Origin: Candidatus Poribacteria bacterium
GTDB lineage: Bacteria; Poribacteria; WGA-4E; UBA9662
Direction of reading: 5' to 3'
Length of the DNA: 47,800 bases
NCBI GenBank assembly: GCA_002729015.1
Contig: PBVO01000163.1
Coordinates: 1 to 47,800 of the forward strand
Made by a program: the position numbers and the translations under genes. The first letter of the stretch is position 1, and each line of letters starts with the position of its first letter. Below are positions 27,393 to 36,062 of the stretch, piece after piece. A model generated the notes under the pieces. That model ran no database searches. It saw nothing but the letters and a program-made list of their open reading frames with translations, and was not told the origin of the DNA.

Positions 27393-27734
27393 TTTTTATT
27401 AAAATCAAATCACTGCATTAATCTCTAAATCCACCTAGTAAGATGGACGAGAGCTAGAGGTTGAAGTAATAAATGTATTTTAGGACACCACAGAAAAGCT
27501 GAAGAGGACTAATTGCTTAATGCCCAGACAAAGAACATCTCAGCGCTATCACAGTTTAAGAATTATTTGTCGGTGAAAAAGCGGAAGAAGAACAAATATG
27601 AACTTAGGATGTCAAATACCTTGTTCGACATCCTAAGTTCATATAATTAGAAAAACTGGTTTAAATGCTTTCGAAGGCTGTAGCTATAACCGTGTTGAGT
27701 GGTAAAAAATATAAAGCAGTATTGGTCTCAGTAT
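27393..27734. other. Gene-free gap, 342 bp
   Basis: Spacer between the LamG gene (3' end at 27735) and the FG-GAP gene (5' end at 27392), both minus strand. It contains a perfect 18-bp hairpin, listed separately, and presumably the promoter of the FG-GAP/TPR operon. No coding remnant. Confidence 0.55.
27596..27644 (-). terminator. Perfect 18-bp hairpin, probable terminator of the LamG gene
   Basis: ATATGAACTTAGGATGTC at 27596-27613 is the exact reverse complement of 27627-27644, with a 13-nt loop. Read on the minus strand it lies 91 nt after the LamG stop and is followed by the pyrimidine-rich TTTGTTCTTCTTCC, so it can act as a terminator, though the stem is much longer than usual. Confidence 0.6.
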
Positions 27735-28490
27735 CTATTTTTTTAGATCTCCCCAAATAGTTGGTAACTTATTATGATCGTCCACATTCAAGGCTCCATC
27801 GACGCCTTTGGTGAAAAGTTCGTTTACTTCCTCAGCTGTGACGGCACGACTAAAAAAAACAAATTCGTCAATCACACAAGCAGAGACCCAACCCCCTTTG
27901 TCGGTGGCTAACCACGCTGTTTGAGGTGTGTCATCCAATTCAAATTTAGGTACATCTTGCTTCACTTTTTCCTTACCGTTAATGTAAATGCTAGCTGTTT
28001 TTCCATCATATACGTTGGCAACGTGATACCACTGGTCTTTTTTTACACTAACACCGCTAGTTACATTCCATTTGTTGCTCCAGCAACGAAGAGTATTGCC
28101 TGCCTCCTTGTATGGAACTAATCGATTTGTCCCTGAATCCCAAACAGAAAAGTAGTTTTGCTGTGCAGCGACGTCCGTAAACTGAAGCCACATAATTACG
28201 CTGGCTTTATCCCTCATCGACCCTTTACCCAAAGGAATAATAACGGTCTCATTCTTTTTGAATTCTATAGCTTGGCCAAATTTTCCCTTAACCCATTTGC
28301 CTCCTTTAAGTTCACCATCGTACTTGTTAGGTGAGGAATCTTTGGCAACATCACCTTTTCCTTCATCTAGCAACCAAATTCCAATGTTATCATCCAAACT
28401 AAGTTTGGCTTCCAAATTCGTCAACAGGCAGATTACTAGAAATAGTGAAATACTCTTCACACAAAAAATTGAACTTGCATTTATAACCAT
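27735..28490 (-). CDS. Secreted LamG-domain protein with conserved C-terminal tail
   Basis: A 251-residue exported protein. A signal peptide ends near LEA-KLS. The single LamG jelly-roll runs from IGIWLLDEGKGDVAKDSSPN over GKFGQAIEFKKNETVIIPLG, ASVIMWLQFTD, QWYHVANVYDGKTASIYING and VIDEFVFFSRAVTAEEVNELF. It then ends with LNVDDHNKLPTIWGDLKK, the tail also found on the proteins at 1060, 22067 and 36063. I place the start at the ATG at 28490, which has GAGGTG about 8 nt upstream; an adjacent TTG at 28493 is less likely. The stop codon is TAG. Carbohydrate or surface binding is likely; no catalytic residues seen. Confidence 0.88.
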   Translation of the reverse strand: MVINASSIFCVKSISLFLVICLLTNLEAKLSLDDNIGIWLLDEGKGDVAKDSSPNKYDGELKGGKWVKGKFGQAIEFKKNETVIIPLGKGSMRDKASVIMWLQFTDVAAQQNYFSVWDSGTNRLVPYKEAGNTLRCWSNKWNVTSGVSVKKDQWYHVANVYDGKTASIYINGKEKVKQDVPKFELDDTPQTAWLATDKGGWVSACVIDEFVFFSRAVTAEEVNELFTKGVDGALNVDDHNKLPTIWGDLKK

Positions 28491-29001
28491 CAATTACACC
28501 TCTATTTTCTAACTCAACTTTCGTTTCCTGACCATCATACGGTAAAACCACCCAATTCTACAACAATTAGTATTTTTCCACAAATATTGGAGTAGGAATT
28601 TTGAATTCCTTTCGGTTTCTTATCTTATTTCATTAAGTTACAAACCAAGCATAAATTTCAAACCCCAACTTTAGTCATATTACCCGTTTAGGTCTGATTT
28701 TTTATTACAAGATTCCCGATAACAAAAAGAATTTCTAATGCGGATACTTTGGGGGTAATTGTTAATTTTTCTCTGGTAATTTCAAATGTCAATTTGAGCA
28801 AAATATCATCATAACCAAAGGTAAAAATCCAAAAAAACAAGAAGGTTATTGTAACAACCAGTATATAAATCAGACATTTCAAAGAATGTTGTCAAACCTC
28901 TACATAAGAGAGGATATCCTTCACTGTAAAAACTAGTGTCCATCAATCGACACACCGAATATGAACCAACTAAAATACATAAATAATCAGCAAAACTAGT
29001 T
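28491..29001. other. Gene-free gap, 511 bp
   Basis: AT-rich spacer between the LamG gene and the broken SMR gene. A 64-codon minus-strand frame at 28688-28882 encodes a hydrophobic start and TFEITREKLTITPKVSALEI, but lacks a supported start or family, so it is left uncalled. No RNA or terminator recognised. Confidence 0.4.
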
Positions 29002-29330
29002 CTAATCGATTTTAAAGATATTTACTAAATCTACACCAAAAACTATTAAAAATAGACCCCAAATTTCTTGCCAAGCTAATGGCTGTCTATAGAATATATA
29101 TTTTAAAATATCGCAACGGAAAAAACCCCTAGTCTAAACCAGCTAGCATAGACTATTGGCAAAGGAATCTTTTGTATCGAGAAAGTTAAGAAATAAGAGG
29201 ATACTATATATGAAATTGAAAGGATCGTTGTTGGAATAAGTTTGGTGAAATTTTGAGAGGCCGGAAGAAGTAGTAATGTGCCCAGAACCTCAAAAGCAAT
29301 TGCCATAAACAAAGAAAAGTAATTTTTCAC
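29002..29330 (-). pseudogene. Frameshifted SMR-family multidrug efflux gene (EmrE-like)
   Basis: From a GTG at 29330 the frame reads 75 residues of a small multidrug resistance protein, with the essential Glu at position 14 exactly as in EmrE (AIAFEVLGTLLLLPASQNFTK), the loop to YFLTFSIQKIPLPIVYASW, and GVFSVAIF, then stops at a TAA. In the next frame, starting within the TTTTAAAATATATA tract near 29100, the missing fourth helix continues as KYIFYRQPLAWQEIWGLFLI and VFGVDLVNIFKID to a TAG at 29002. Together they make one normal-length SMR protein of about 108 residues. A single one-base error in a run of T/A is enough to explain the break; it may be a real mutation or a sequencing error. The intact family exports cationic drugs or guanidinium. 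Confidence 0.82.
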
Positions 29331-29650
29331 TATTATATTTTTTACGTGGTTTACCCACTTGACGCGAAAGAAAACTAATGACTAACCCGAGTAGAAATAA
29401 GACCAGTAATAATATTCTCACCCAGATTGAATCTTTGAAAAATTACCAATAGGCCTTAGATGTACTATTTTTCAGTATGAAAGAGATCAAAATCCAAATA
29501 TGATTTCCAAAAGACATAAGAAATAAACCGCTCTCTCTGTTCTTTTCTCTGTTTCTTTTTTGTTCTTTGGTCAGTGATTCTTCGTTCATCAAACTTCTGA
29601 TGGAACCGTAAAAAAATCGAAAACGTTTTTGGAATCAAAGGTTTTTCAGC
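29331..29650. other. Gene-free gap, 320 bp, with small membrane-like frames
   Basis: Minus-strand frames here look weakly coding. One, about 29443-29589, would give 48 residues starting MNEESLTKEQKRNREKNRES and then a hydrophobic helix; another frame reads WVRILLLVLFLLGLVISFLS followed by RQVGKPRKKY. They could be halves of one broken small membrane protein upstream of the SMR gene. I do not recognise a family. Confidence 0.3.
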
Positions 29651-30025
29651 TTATAAAAGTCCAGTTTTTTTGATTGATTCCACCACACCCTCCTTCTCAA
29701 TTCTATCGACCTCAATTTTCCGTAACCGTTCCACAAAATCAGACCTGATACGAAAGTCATTTTCCTTTATTACTCTTACAATATCTTCCTTGAATCGAGA
29801 CTTAACAGTATCCTGAATGTCATCATCGAAACTAAAATCACGTAAAGTTTCCATAATTAGTGATTGTGCAGCTAGCCTAATCTCAAGCATGGTACCAACA
29901 GATTTACCCAAACTATCCATTCTGCCATCAATTTCGACTTGTATATTACACCCAGCTGCAGTTTCCAACATTTTTGTCATAAAATCTTCGACATTGTCAC
30001 TAAGATTTTCGGCAATATTACTCAT
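29651..30025 (-). CDS. Hypothetical protein, 124 residues, helical
   Basis: I do not recognise this protein. It is highly charged and predicted helical throughout (DIQDTVKSRFKEDIVRVIKE, FVERLRKIEVDRIEKEG), with one cysteine and no signal peptide or membrane segment, so it should be cytoplasmic. The reading frame is supported by a very strong ribosome binding site (GGGGGAAATC directly before the ATG at 30025) and by codon-like composition. It stands between the broken SMR gene region and a gene-poor stretch, both of which show decay, so it may be a survivor of a former accessory cluster. There is no operon partner. Confidence 0.6.
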   Translation of the reverse strand: MSNIAENLSDNVEDFMTKMLETAAGCNIQVEIDGRMDSLGKSVGTMLEIRLAAQSLIMETLRDFSFDDDIQDTVKSRFKEDIVRVIKENDFRIRSDFVERLRKIEVDRIEKEGVVESIKKTGLL

Positions 30026-30494
30026 GATTTCCCCCTATTGTTTGTTCATTCGACCTTTGATGATAAAAAAGCAATATCAAGTATGCTAGCATCAAGAATA
30101 CTCATTTAGTTTCCCCACTGTTTTTTCAAATTTGTCGCTAATTTTTCTGTAAAATACCGTAAATTCGGTCAGGATTACTATACAAAAAGATTAATGAACA
30201 CACTCTCACCGCTTTGGAGGAAATCAACCGATTTTCGGGTATAGATATTAAGGAATGCGTTGGTGAGGTCAAAATGGATGTCCTGTTGGATTGGCCCTCT
30301 AATGAATGTCTCGATAAGTCTCTACGGCATGAGAAGGTCGTAGGTCTATAAGGGAGATCTGGGATATAAATTTAACTTTACACCAAACTTCTTTTCTACT
30401 ATATTGCTATATTATGTATGTAAAATATAAATATACGCAGACAGAGTCTTATGTTTTACACAGGATACTAATAGTTTAGTAAATAGGTTGATTT
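30026..30494. other. Gene-free gap, 469 bp, with a coding remnant
   Basis: Divergent region between two small genes. On the plus strand, 30187-30351 is an open frame without a start that reads KINEHTLTALEEINRFSG and then DIKECVGEVKMDVLLDW; it looks like the C-terminal scrap of a small helical protein, perhaps an antitoxin, but that cannot be shown. The rest is AT-rich and presumably holds the promoter of the lipoprotein gene at 30495. Confidence 0.35.
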
Positions 30495-30944
30495 ATGGAT
30501 ATAAAACGACTAGGTCTTATTCCTTTAATATTACTGATTTCTCTTGTTCTATTGTCTTGTGGTGGTAAGTCAATAGAACAGAAACTAATTGGTAAATGGT
30601 ATGGAACAGATCCAGGGTCCATAGTTCCGTCGTTGGGAACCTTCATTCTCAAAAAGGACAATACATTCCAAGTGTTTATAACTGATAGGTTTGGGAATGT
30701 CACAACATTTCCTCCATCAAGAGAAGAACTAGAACAAGAGAATACCGTTTTAGAGAGTATGTCTTGGAAAGTCGGTGAAAATGTTTTCACCGAAAAACCT
30801 GAGTTGACACTGTTAATTTCTTTAACAAACACAGAATCAGGGGAAATCAGAAATGTAGAACGTGAATATGGATTTAATTTTATAGATGAAAATAATATTG
30901 AATTCAAATTAGATTATGAGAAAATAATATTAACCAGACAGTAA
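30495..30944 (+). CDS. Lipocalin-like lipoprotein
   Basis: A 149-residue lipoprotein. Residues 1-21 are a lipoprotein signal with lipobox LVLLSC and C22 as the lipidated residue, followed by GGKSIEQKL. The mature part begins LIGKWYGTDPG and continues with alternating strands (GTFILKKDNTFQVFITDRFG, MSWKVGENVFTEKPELTLLI, YGFNFIDENNIEFKLDYEKI), the pattern of the small lipocalin-like or DUF-type domains that start with a G-x-W motif. The ligand is unknown. It is anchored to the inner or outer membrane, facing the periplasm. It is isolated, with about 470 bp and 1 kb of gene-free DNA on its two sides. ATG at 30495 follows AGGTTGATTT, a weak ribosome binding site. Confidence 0.8.
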   Translation: MDIKRLGLIPLILLISLVLLSCGGKSIEQKLIGKWYGTDPGSIVPSLGTFILKKDNTFQVFITDRFGNVTTFPPSREELEQENTVLESMSWKVGENVFTEKPELTLLISLTNTESGEIRNVEREYGFNFIDENNIEFKLDYEKIILTRQ

Positions 30945-31953
30945 AACCCTCTTACATACCCCGATGGTTGGATAGGCAGAGGAGAAATCAAATTCTCATA
31001 ATCTTGTGGAACTCGGATTTTATCCCCATCGTATCTTATTTTGAGAAAAGAACTAGGGAGCCTTCAACCTCTCCAAAATTGTGGACAGGTCAACAACATC
31101 TATTTCGAATTTTGTAATTGAAAATCTGTAAATTTCTTGACCACTTCATCAGCTTATACTACACGCATCACCTTGGCAGACTCCAGACTTTGTTTTTAGC
31201 TAACAATAGAACTTTTTTATATTCCTTAGTAGCTAGATAAAATATGAGTCATAAACAAGATATTTTAAGTCAGAAAAGATAGGAAATATGAACAGAATTT
31301 TTGAGCCAATTAGGTGTCTAGCTTGGGAGACCTATCCAAACCAAACTCGGCATTTGCACTCTATACTCTTCCTATCATTGGAGGATTATAAGGGTAAAAT
31401 CAATGTGCGGTCTGATGCTAGGTTGGGCAAAGGTTTATTTTTTTGCCATTTTTGAAACAAAAAACCTATAAATACCCCTGCATTGCTAAGAGCATTCCTT
31501 TTATAAATGAAAACAAAATGATCAAATTTGATAGATATAATTTTTATGAGCAGAGTGAAAACCTACTAATCCCGGTAGACGGATAAACCTTAAGCTGTCC
31601 ATAAATAAATATGGAGAGGTTATTGGACACAATTTAAGAAAGAGTATACGGGGTAACCAACCATTGATTGGATTCCACTGGTCCGAGATTAAATGATCCG
31701 TTGTTCAAGATTGATTACCAAGTAGTATTCAAAACGCAATTTGATATACGCTTAACACTAATTCGAGAAGTTATTTGAAACTTTATAGCTAATAATGGCC
31801 CAATATTTGAAAATAATGATTTAATTGCATAATTTGTCTTTATAGGTTTGTTCCTTTATTATTTGCGATAGTTTCGAAAAATGAAAGCAGCCTATAACTC
31901 TTTATTTCACTTCTGAACCGGCTATTATTTTTTATAAAGTATTATGCTTTTGT
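30945..31953. other. Gene-free stretch, 1009 bp
   Basis: The longest coding-free stretch in the window, AT-rich, between the lipoprotein gene and the 3' end of the MGH1-like glycosidase gene. Around 31600-31720 a plus-strand frame broken by stops reads pieces such as VYGVTNH and LDSTGPRLNDPLFKIDYQ, suggesting an eroded gene that I cannot identify. No repeat, RNA gene or strong hairpin seen. Confidence 0.45.
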
Positions 31954-33486
31954 TCATTTTTTCAAATCAAAAATGATTTTTTCAATATTGTCAGTATTAG
32001 CTCTTAGCTTACCATCAATAAAAATCATTAATCCTTTTCCCTTCTTGTATTTTTCTCCAGTTTCATCCCAAACAATAGTCAATTTATAACCATGATAAAG
32101 CACCTTATCAAGGCAAAAATAGTTCCACTTCCCCTCAGGTAATAAAGGATTTATCTCAATCACATTGTCGTTTCGCGGTCTTAATCCCACCAAACCTGTA
32201 ATTATTAAGTCGTTGTAAGTTGAGTGGTTATAATCTTTTCCCCTCTCTTTTCCTCCCTTCTCTATACTCCAGGTTCCATTTTCCCAAGATTTAAGACGTG
32301 TACGTGATATCCAATCACCGGTGTATGGATTCAGATTTTCATCGATCCATGGTAGTATCTTACCGTCTTCTCTTTCAATCTTATGGGAATCAGTGTAAAC
32401 TTTAAGTGTTTTAAAATAATCCTCTTTGCCGATTACATCCTGATCATAATTGTTCAATAGATTGGCAAGTGCCGTTAACACATTACACGTAGCCAAAGGC
32501 CAGCTTGGTCCATTCCATTGACATTCATGTCCTTCATAAGAAATTATAAATTCTGAATGTCGCTGTTCTAGAAAAGTAGGTCCATAAGGAGCGTAAAAAC
32601 CTTTTTTATCCATTAATTCTTTCCATGCTTCTTCATAGCCAGAATCCGGCATGTTGAAATACCAAGGAGCATATCCATGAAGTTCGCGTGCATCCTTAAG
32701 TTCTCCTCCTTCTTTTGGTAAGACTTTAAAAAACTTAGATTCACTATCCCATAGTTTGTCTTGAACCAAATTTTTGATTCTGGAAGCTTTTGATTTGTAC
32801 TCGTTTTCTACATCCTGTTTTCTGGCTAGATTTGCTATCCTTGAAATGGCCATGGCATCACCATACATAAAACTGTTGAGAGTTGGTCGAAAACCATGTC
32901 CACCGATGGAAAGCTCTCCACCATCCCTGTCATCAATGGTATAGAACAGTCCATTTTCCCTTTGCCCAATATGATAACCCTTCCAATTCCACCCAGTTTC
33001 CCATAAATTATAATTTTCTATTAAATCAGGAAGTAAATCCAGTAGAGGTTTATTATCTAAAGTCACCAAATATCTATTGTAGAATGCGTCCGCAATCCAG
33101 AAACTGTATAAACGTGGTTCACCCCCTTTTCTTAACCAGAAATACGAATAATCATCGAGATACTCTGCATTGTGTATCCATCGTCCTTCATAGTAATGGT
33201 GGGCAGCAGGACAACTTATAGTATTATGTTTTCCCGCCCATGGTACATCTGGTAGAAACTCCGTGATGACATAACCATCCTCGGTCTTCTTAATATGTTT
33301 ACGATAAGTCCACCAACGAAAATAATAAGTCCTTTCTATATCAATATCTGGACACTCAAAAAGAGGAATATTTGTTTGTAAAAATTTAAATGTGTCTTCG
33401 TTACCAATGTTTGAGTATAATTCGTCATCGTCAATATTAAACTGTTCAACATAATTTCTCAATTTACTTTCATCTAAAACTTTCAT
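31954..33486 (-). CDS. MGH1-like / trehalase-fold glycoside hydrolase
   Basis: A 510-residue protein without signal peptide, with an (alpha/alpha)6-barrel of the mannosylglycerate-hydrolase-1-like and GH63-type group. Visible blocks are YYFRWWTYRKHI, a catalytic-region motif DDRDGGELSIGGHGFRPTLN, YGDAMAISRIA, LHGYAPWYFNMPD and the signature EGHECQWNGPSWPLATCN with N-x-P, followed by a C-terminal beta-sandwich (VIEINPLLPEGKWNYFCLDK). The catalytic pair is probably the Asp of DDRDGGE and a Glu near ECQW or beyond, by analogy. Substrate could be a mannosyl or glucosyl disaccharide or oligosaccharide; it cannot be fixed here. It is isolated, with about 1 kb of gene-free DNA on both sides. Confidence 0.85.
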   Translation of the reverse strand: MKVLDESKLRNYVEQFNIDDDELYSNIGNEDTFKFLQTNIPLFECPDIDIERTYYFRWWTYRKHIKKTEDGYVITEFLPDVPWAGKHNTISCPAAHHYYEGRWIHNAEYLDDYSYFWLRKGGEPRLYSFWIADAFYNRYLVTLDNKPLLDLLPDLIENYNLWETGWNWKGYHIGQRENGLFYTIDDRDGGELSIGGHGFRPTLNSFMYGDAMAISRIANLARKQDVENEYKSKASRIKNLVQDKLWDSESKFFKVLPKEGGELKDARELHGYAPWYFNMPDSGYEEAWKELMDKKGFYAPYGPTFLEQRHSEFIISYEGHECQWNGPSWPLATCNVLTALANLLNNYDQDVIGKEDYFKTLKVYTDSHKIEREDGKILPWIDENLNPYTGDWISRTRLKSWENGTWSIEKGGKERGKDYNHSTYNDLIITGLVGLRPRNDNVIEINPLLPEGKWNYFCLDKVLYHGYKLTIVWDETGEKYKKGKGLMIFIDGKLRANTDNIEKIIFDLKK

Positions 33487-33806
33487 CTAAAACTCCTTAA
33501 AATCAGTAGCAATATTTACCCAACCGATAAAGGCCTGAATTCACACTATAAAAGAAATCTTAGTTAGTTAGACCATCTTCTGATTTGTTTAGTAAGCCAT
33601 CTCGTTTCCATATAAGATCTGGAATCTACATAACTATTACGATTTCCTAAACAACAACTAATACAATTGTGCCTTCAGTAGTACCACTACCAACAACGTA
33701 AAGTCCATACCAACACAAAAACTACAGTTTTTTAAGACTATAAGTATCTTTTCTCTTTCACCCGAACTCGCTGTTGTAGAACGTGTAAGTAGGTGAAAAC
33801 ATTGAA

Positions 33807-34056
33807 GATCAAGGTACTGGCAAAATTCATGCAAACACAGAAAAACCACACGAAGTATTACGTGAATTTATTTCAAATCTCCGACAGGAATTAACTGCAA
33901 AAAACAAACAAATAGAATAATTCTTAAAGCAACAATACGAAGGTCAACAGTTAGCCGCTATTCAGCAAGAAAACCATTGATAAGCTAACCAAACAAAACC
34001 AACTACTATTGGAAGATGAAAAAGAAAAAAGAATGTCGGCTTCTAGAAACGATTAA
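33807..34056 (+). pseudogene. Remnant of a coiled-coil protein, possibly a DNA-binding mobile-element gene
   Basis: Plus-strand translation gives EVLREFISNLRQELTAKNKQ then, after one in-frame TAA, FLKQQYEGQQLAAIQQENH, a frame change, and IDKLTKQNQLLLEDEKEKR. Joined, this is a regular heptad coiled coil. Similar tails (LREQLAAKD-x-QIE type) are common at the C-terminus of plasmid or phage helix-turn-helix proteins. At least one stop and one frameshift break it, and no N-terminal domain is found. Confidence 0.4.
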
Positions 34057-34084
34057 TAGGTCAATGAGCTTAATCTGCTCCTAA

Positions 34085-34228
34085 ATGGCGCAGTCTTTGC
34101 AGAGCGATCTAGAGATACAAAAAACCGCTTTGAGTTCACTGATTCAGAGAATCGATGTAACTCAAATCGGTACGGTCGGAGTAGAGTTTTATCTAATGAT
34201 CTCGGTAATACCCCGTGCGCAGGTTTGA
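34085..34228 (+). pseudogene. Short coding remnant, unidentified
   Basis: A 47-codon frame from ATG to TGA reads MAQSLQSDLEIQKTALSSLI and RIDVTQIGTVGVEFYLMISV. The ending has the look of the last strand of a recombinase or similar protein, but I cannot prove it, and there is no ribosome binding site. It follows the coiled-coil remnant directly and probably comes from the same lost element. Confidence 0.25.
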
Positions 34229-34493
34229 ATGATAGAATCTAAAAGACATATTCGAGACCAATTAAACGGAGATAAAAACTGTGCCTAGAGATTAGTTCTC
34301 AGACTCATAGATTATCTGAAATTTTTGTCCTAGGTTTAAGTTTCCATGTTAATTCTTATTCCAACAGAAAAATTAAATTATTGGTTACCGGGTCTTTGGT
34401 ATCCCTTTATGTCGATTTTATAAAAGAACATGTTGGAAACTAGTAAATCCTTGGTCCCTTCTGCCTACACTAACATACAAAAATTTAAACGTC

Positions 34494-35531
34494 CTATGGT
34501 CTGTCTGCTGCACCCCCCATCGGATGAGGGCCGTTAGTAACGGGGTTGGTTCGGGCATGATCGTAGACGGCATCCTGAATCTCGAGGATCCGGACAGCAT
34601 CTAGAATATTGGTATCAGGCGCTCGCTTCTCCTGCAGGGCAGATAATCCTTCGTCGATCACCTTACGCATACGTTCACCGTGTCCCAAGTCCTCTTTAAA
34701 TTTTGTACCTGAAGAAGTGTTAACCTCAATTAGGGGCTCACCTTGCTGACCATAGAAGGCGAATACTGATGCTTTACTACCAATGAAACGAAAGAAATGG
34801 TCGCCACTGCGTCTGGCTCCGTGAGGGAAAGTGTAGCCAGATTCGATGATACCAGTTACACTATCATTACTACGGAGCATACCGACCGCACTATCTTCTA
34901 TCTGACGGCCATACATGGAGTTGGACATCACTGCCCCCACTACCGTTATTGGTCCGGAGCCAGCAAACTGCAGAAAGGTGTCAATGCCGTGAGCCGATTC
35001 GGTCGCCCAACAACCACCTCCAGATATTGATGGGATATTATGCCAAGAGGAGGGGGTTTGGTCATAGCGCATAGGCGAGCCATTGTTAAGCCGACTACTG
35101 TAGAGAACTAATTGACCCAGACTGCCATCGGCCACCATCTGCTTAACTAAGGACACAATCTTGCTAGCGCGGTTAGGTAGGGTTAGGGTACTGAAGACAT
35201 CATGCTTTTCGCTGGCTTCAGCCACTGGCCTCAGACGACTAGCACAATCGGCGAACGGTTTGTCCACCAAATATGGAATACGCCGATCCACACAAGCCTG
35301 AATATGAGATGGGATCTCTATATGTTTCCCGCTAATTAGGGCAGCTTCTGGCTGGACCACGTCCAAACATGAACCCGCCGTATCGAACCCAGAGCAGTAA
35401 AACTCGTTCTCCAGCTGAGTGCGGGGAATCTCCTCTCCATCCATGACACCGACGATCTCATGGCCAAGATCGCGTGCTGTTTGACCTATACTTCGGCCGT
35501 GATGACTATAAGAAAGAACTACTAGCCTCAT
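34494..35531 (-). CDS. Gfo/Idh/MocA family oxidoreductase
   Basis: A 345-residue NAD(P)-dependent oxidoreductase. The N-terminal Rossmann part is MRLVVLSYSHHGRSIGQTAR, where the glycine-rich loop is replaced by a His-Gly type loop as in some atypical members, followed by LDVVQPEAALISGKHIE and the signature VDKPFADC (the usual EKP is DKP). The C-terminal half is the alpha/beta dehydrogenase domain (GSLGQLVLYSSRLNNG, GGGCWATESAHGIDTFLQFA). Members act on sugars, inositols and other polyols in the cytoplasm. The gene is clearly richer in G+C (about half in the lines I counted) than the AT-rich DNA around it, which suggests a different origin or stronger conservation. It ends with a Pro-rich tail. 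Confidence 0.88.
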   Translation of the reverse strand: MRLVVLSYSHHGRSIGQTARDLGHEIVGVMDGEEIPRTQLENEFYCSGFDTAGSCLDVVQPEAALISGKHIEIPSHIQACVDRRIPYLVDKPFADCASRLRPVAEASEKHDVFSTLTLPNRASKIVSLVKQMVADGSLGQLVLYSSRLNNGSPMRYDQTPSSWHNIPSISGGGCWATESAHGIDTFLQFAGSGPITVVGAVMSNSMYGRQIEDSAVGMLRSNDSVTGIIESGYTFPHGARRSGDHFFRFIGSKASVFAFYGQQGEPLIEVNTSSGTKFKEDLGHGERMRKVIDEGLSALQEKRAPDTNILDAVRILEIQDAVYDHARTNPVTNGPHPMGGAADRP

Positions 35532-36062
35532 AGATATACCTCCCTAAACTTAGTCATGTTTGGATAGTTATTGGTGTACCATGTGTTTATTAAACTATCC
35601 CACTCACTGGCCAGTATTACCTCCCGACTAGTAAACTGTGGTGGACAGGTTTACTAATGGAGACGGATTCTATCAAGTCTGAAATGGAAGAAATGTCTGT
35701 ATCTGGTGATGAATTGGTTCGTGCGAATAGCAGAGAAAAAGCAACTAGGATTAAATTATTAAATTTCATCGTTTCAATGAGATTCCACTTCAGTACGATA
35801 GGTATGAGTTTTCTGGATTTTTTTCGATGTTTAGTTAGAACAAAGTAGCCAATGTTTTCGCCTATTATGACTTAAGTGGTACTTTCTTGGGTACAGCTGT
35901 CACATCAACCAAGTTACAACTTAATTTAATACGCTGATTAAATCTATTTCTCTGTATTTCCGATTAGTAGAATTATCTAATAAACTAACACTGGGAATTA
36001 ATAATTTTTAGCATAAAGTACGTTAAATGAGAGATTCTGTGGAGGTTTTATTTTCTTAAATT
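35532..36062. other. Gene-free gap, 531 bp
   Basis: Spacer between the LamG gene (3' end) and the oxidoreductase (5' end), both minus strand. An 8-bp inverted repeat (GGATAGTT/AACTATCC) lies near 35553-35600. A 63-codon plus-strand frame at 35657-35848 starts with EEMSVSGDELVRAN, faintly like a DUF4342 start, but does not continue as one and is not called. Confidence 0.4.

Larger units (their letters stand above)
33487..34493. other. Gene-poor stretch, 1007 bp, with coding remnants
   Basis: AT-rich DNA between the MGH1-like gene and the oxidoreductase gene. It contains two plus-strand coding scraps listed separately (33807-34056 and 34085-34228). Otherwise nothing recognisable. Confidence 0.5.

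Noticed and set aside
28688..28882. 64-codon minus-strand frame with one membrane-like helix
   Set aside because: No supported start codon, family or neighbour; lies in a decaying region.
35657..35848. 63-codon plus-strand frame with VSGDELV, like the start of a DUF4342 protein
   Set aside because: The rest does not follow the domain, and no ribosome binding site supports the start.
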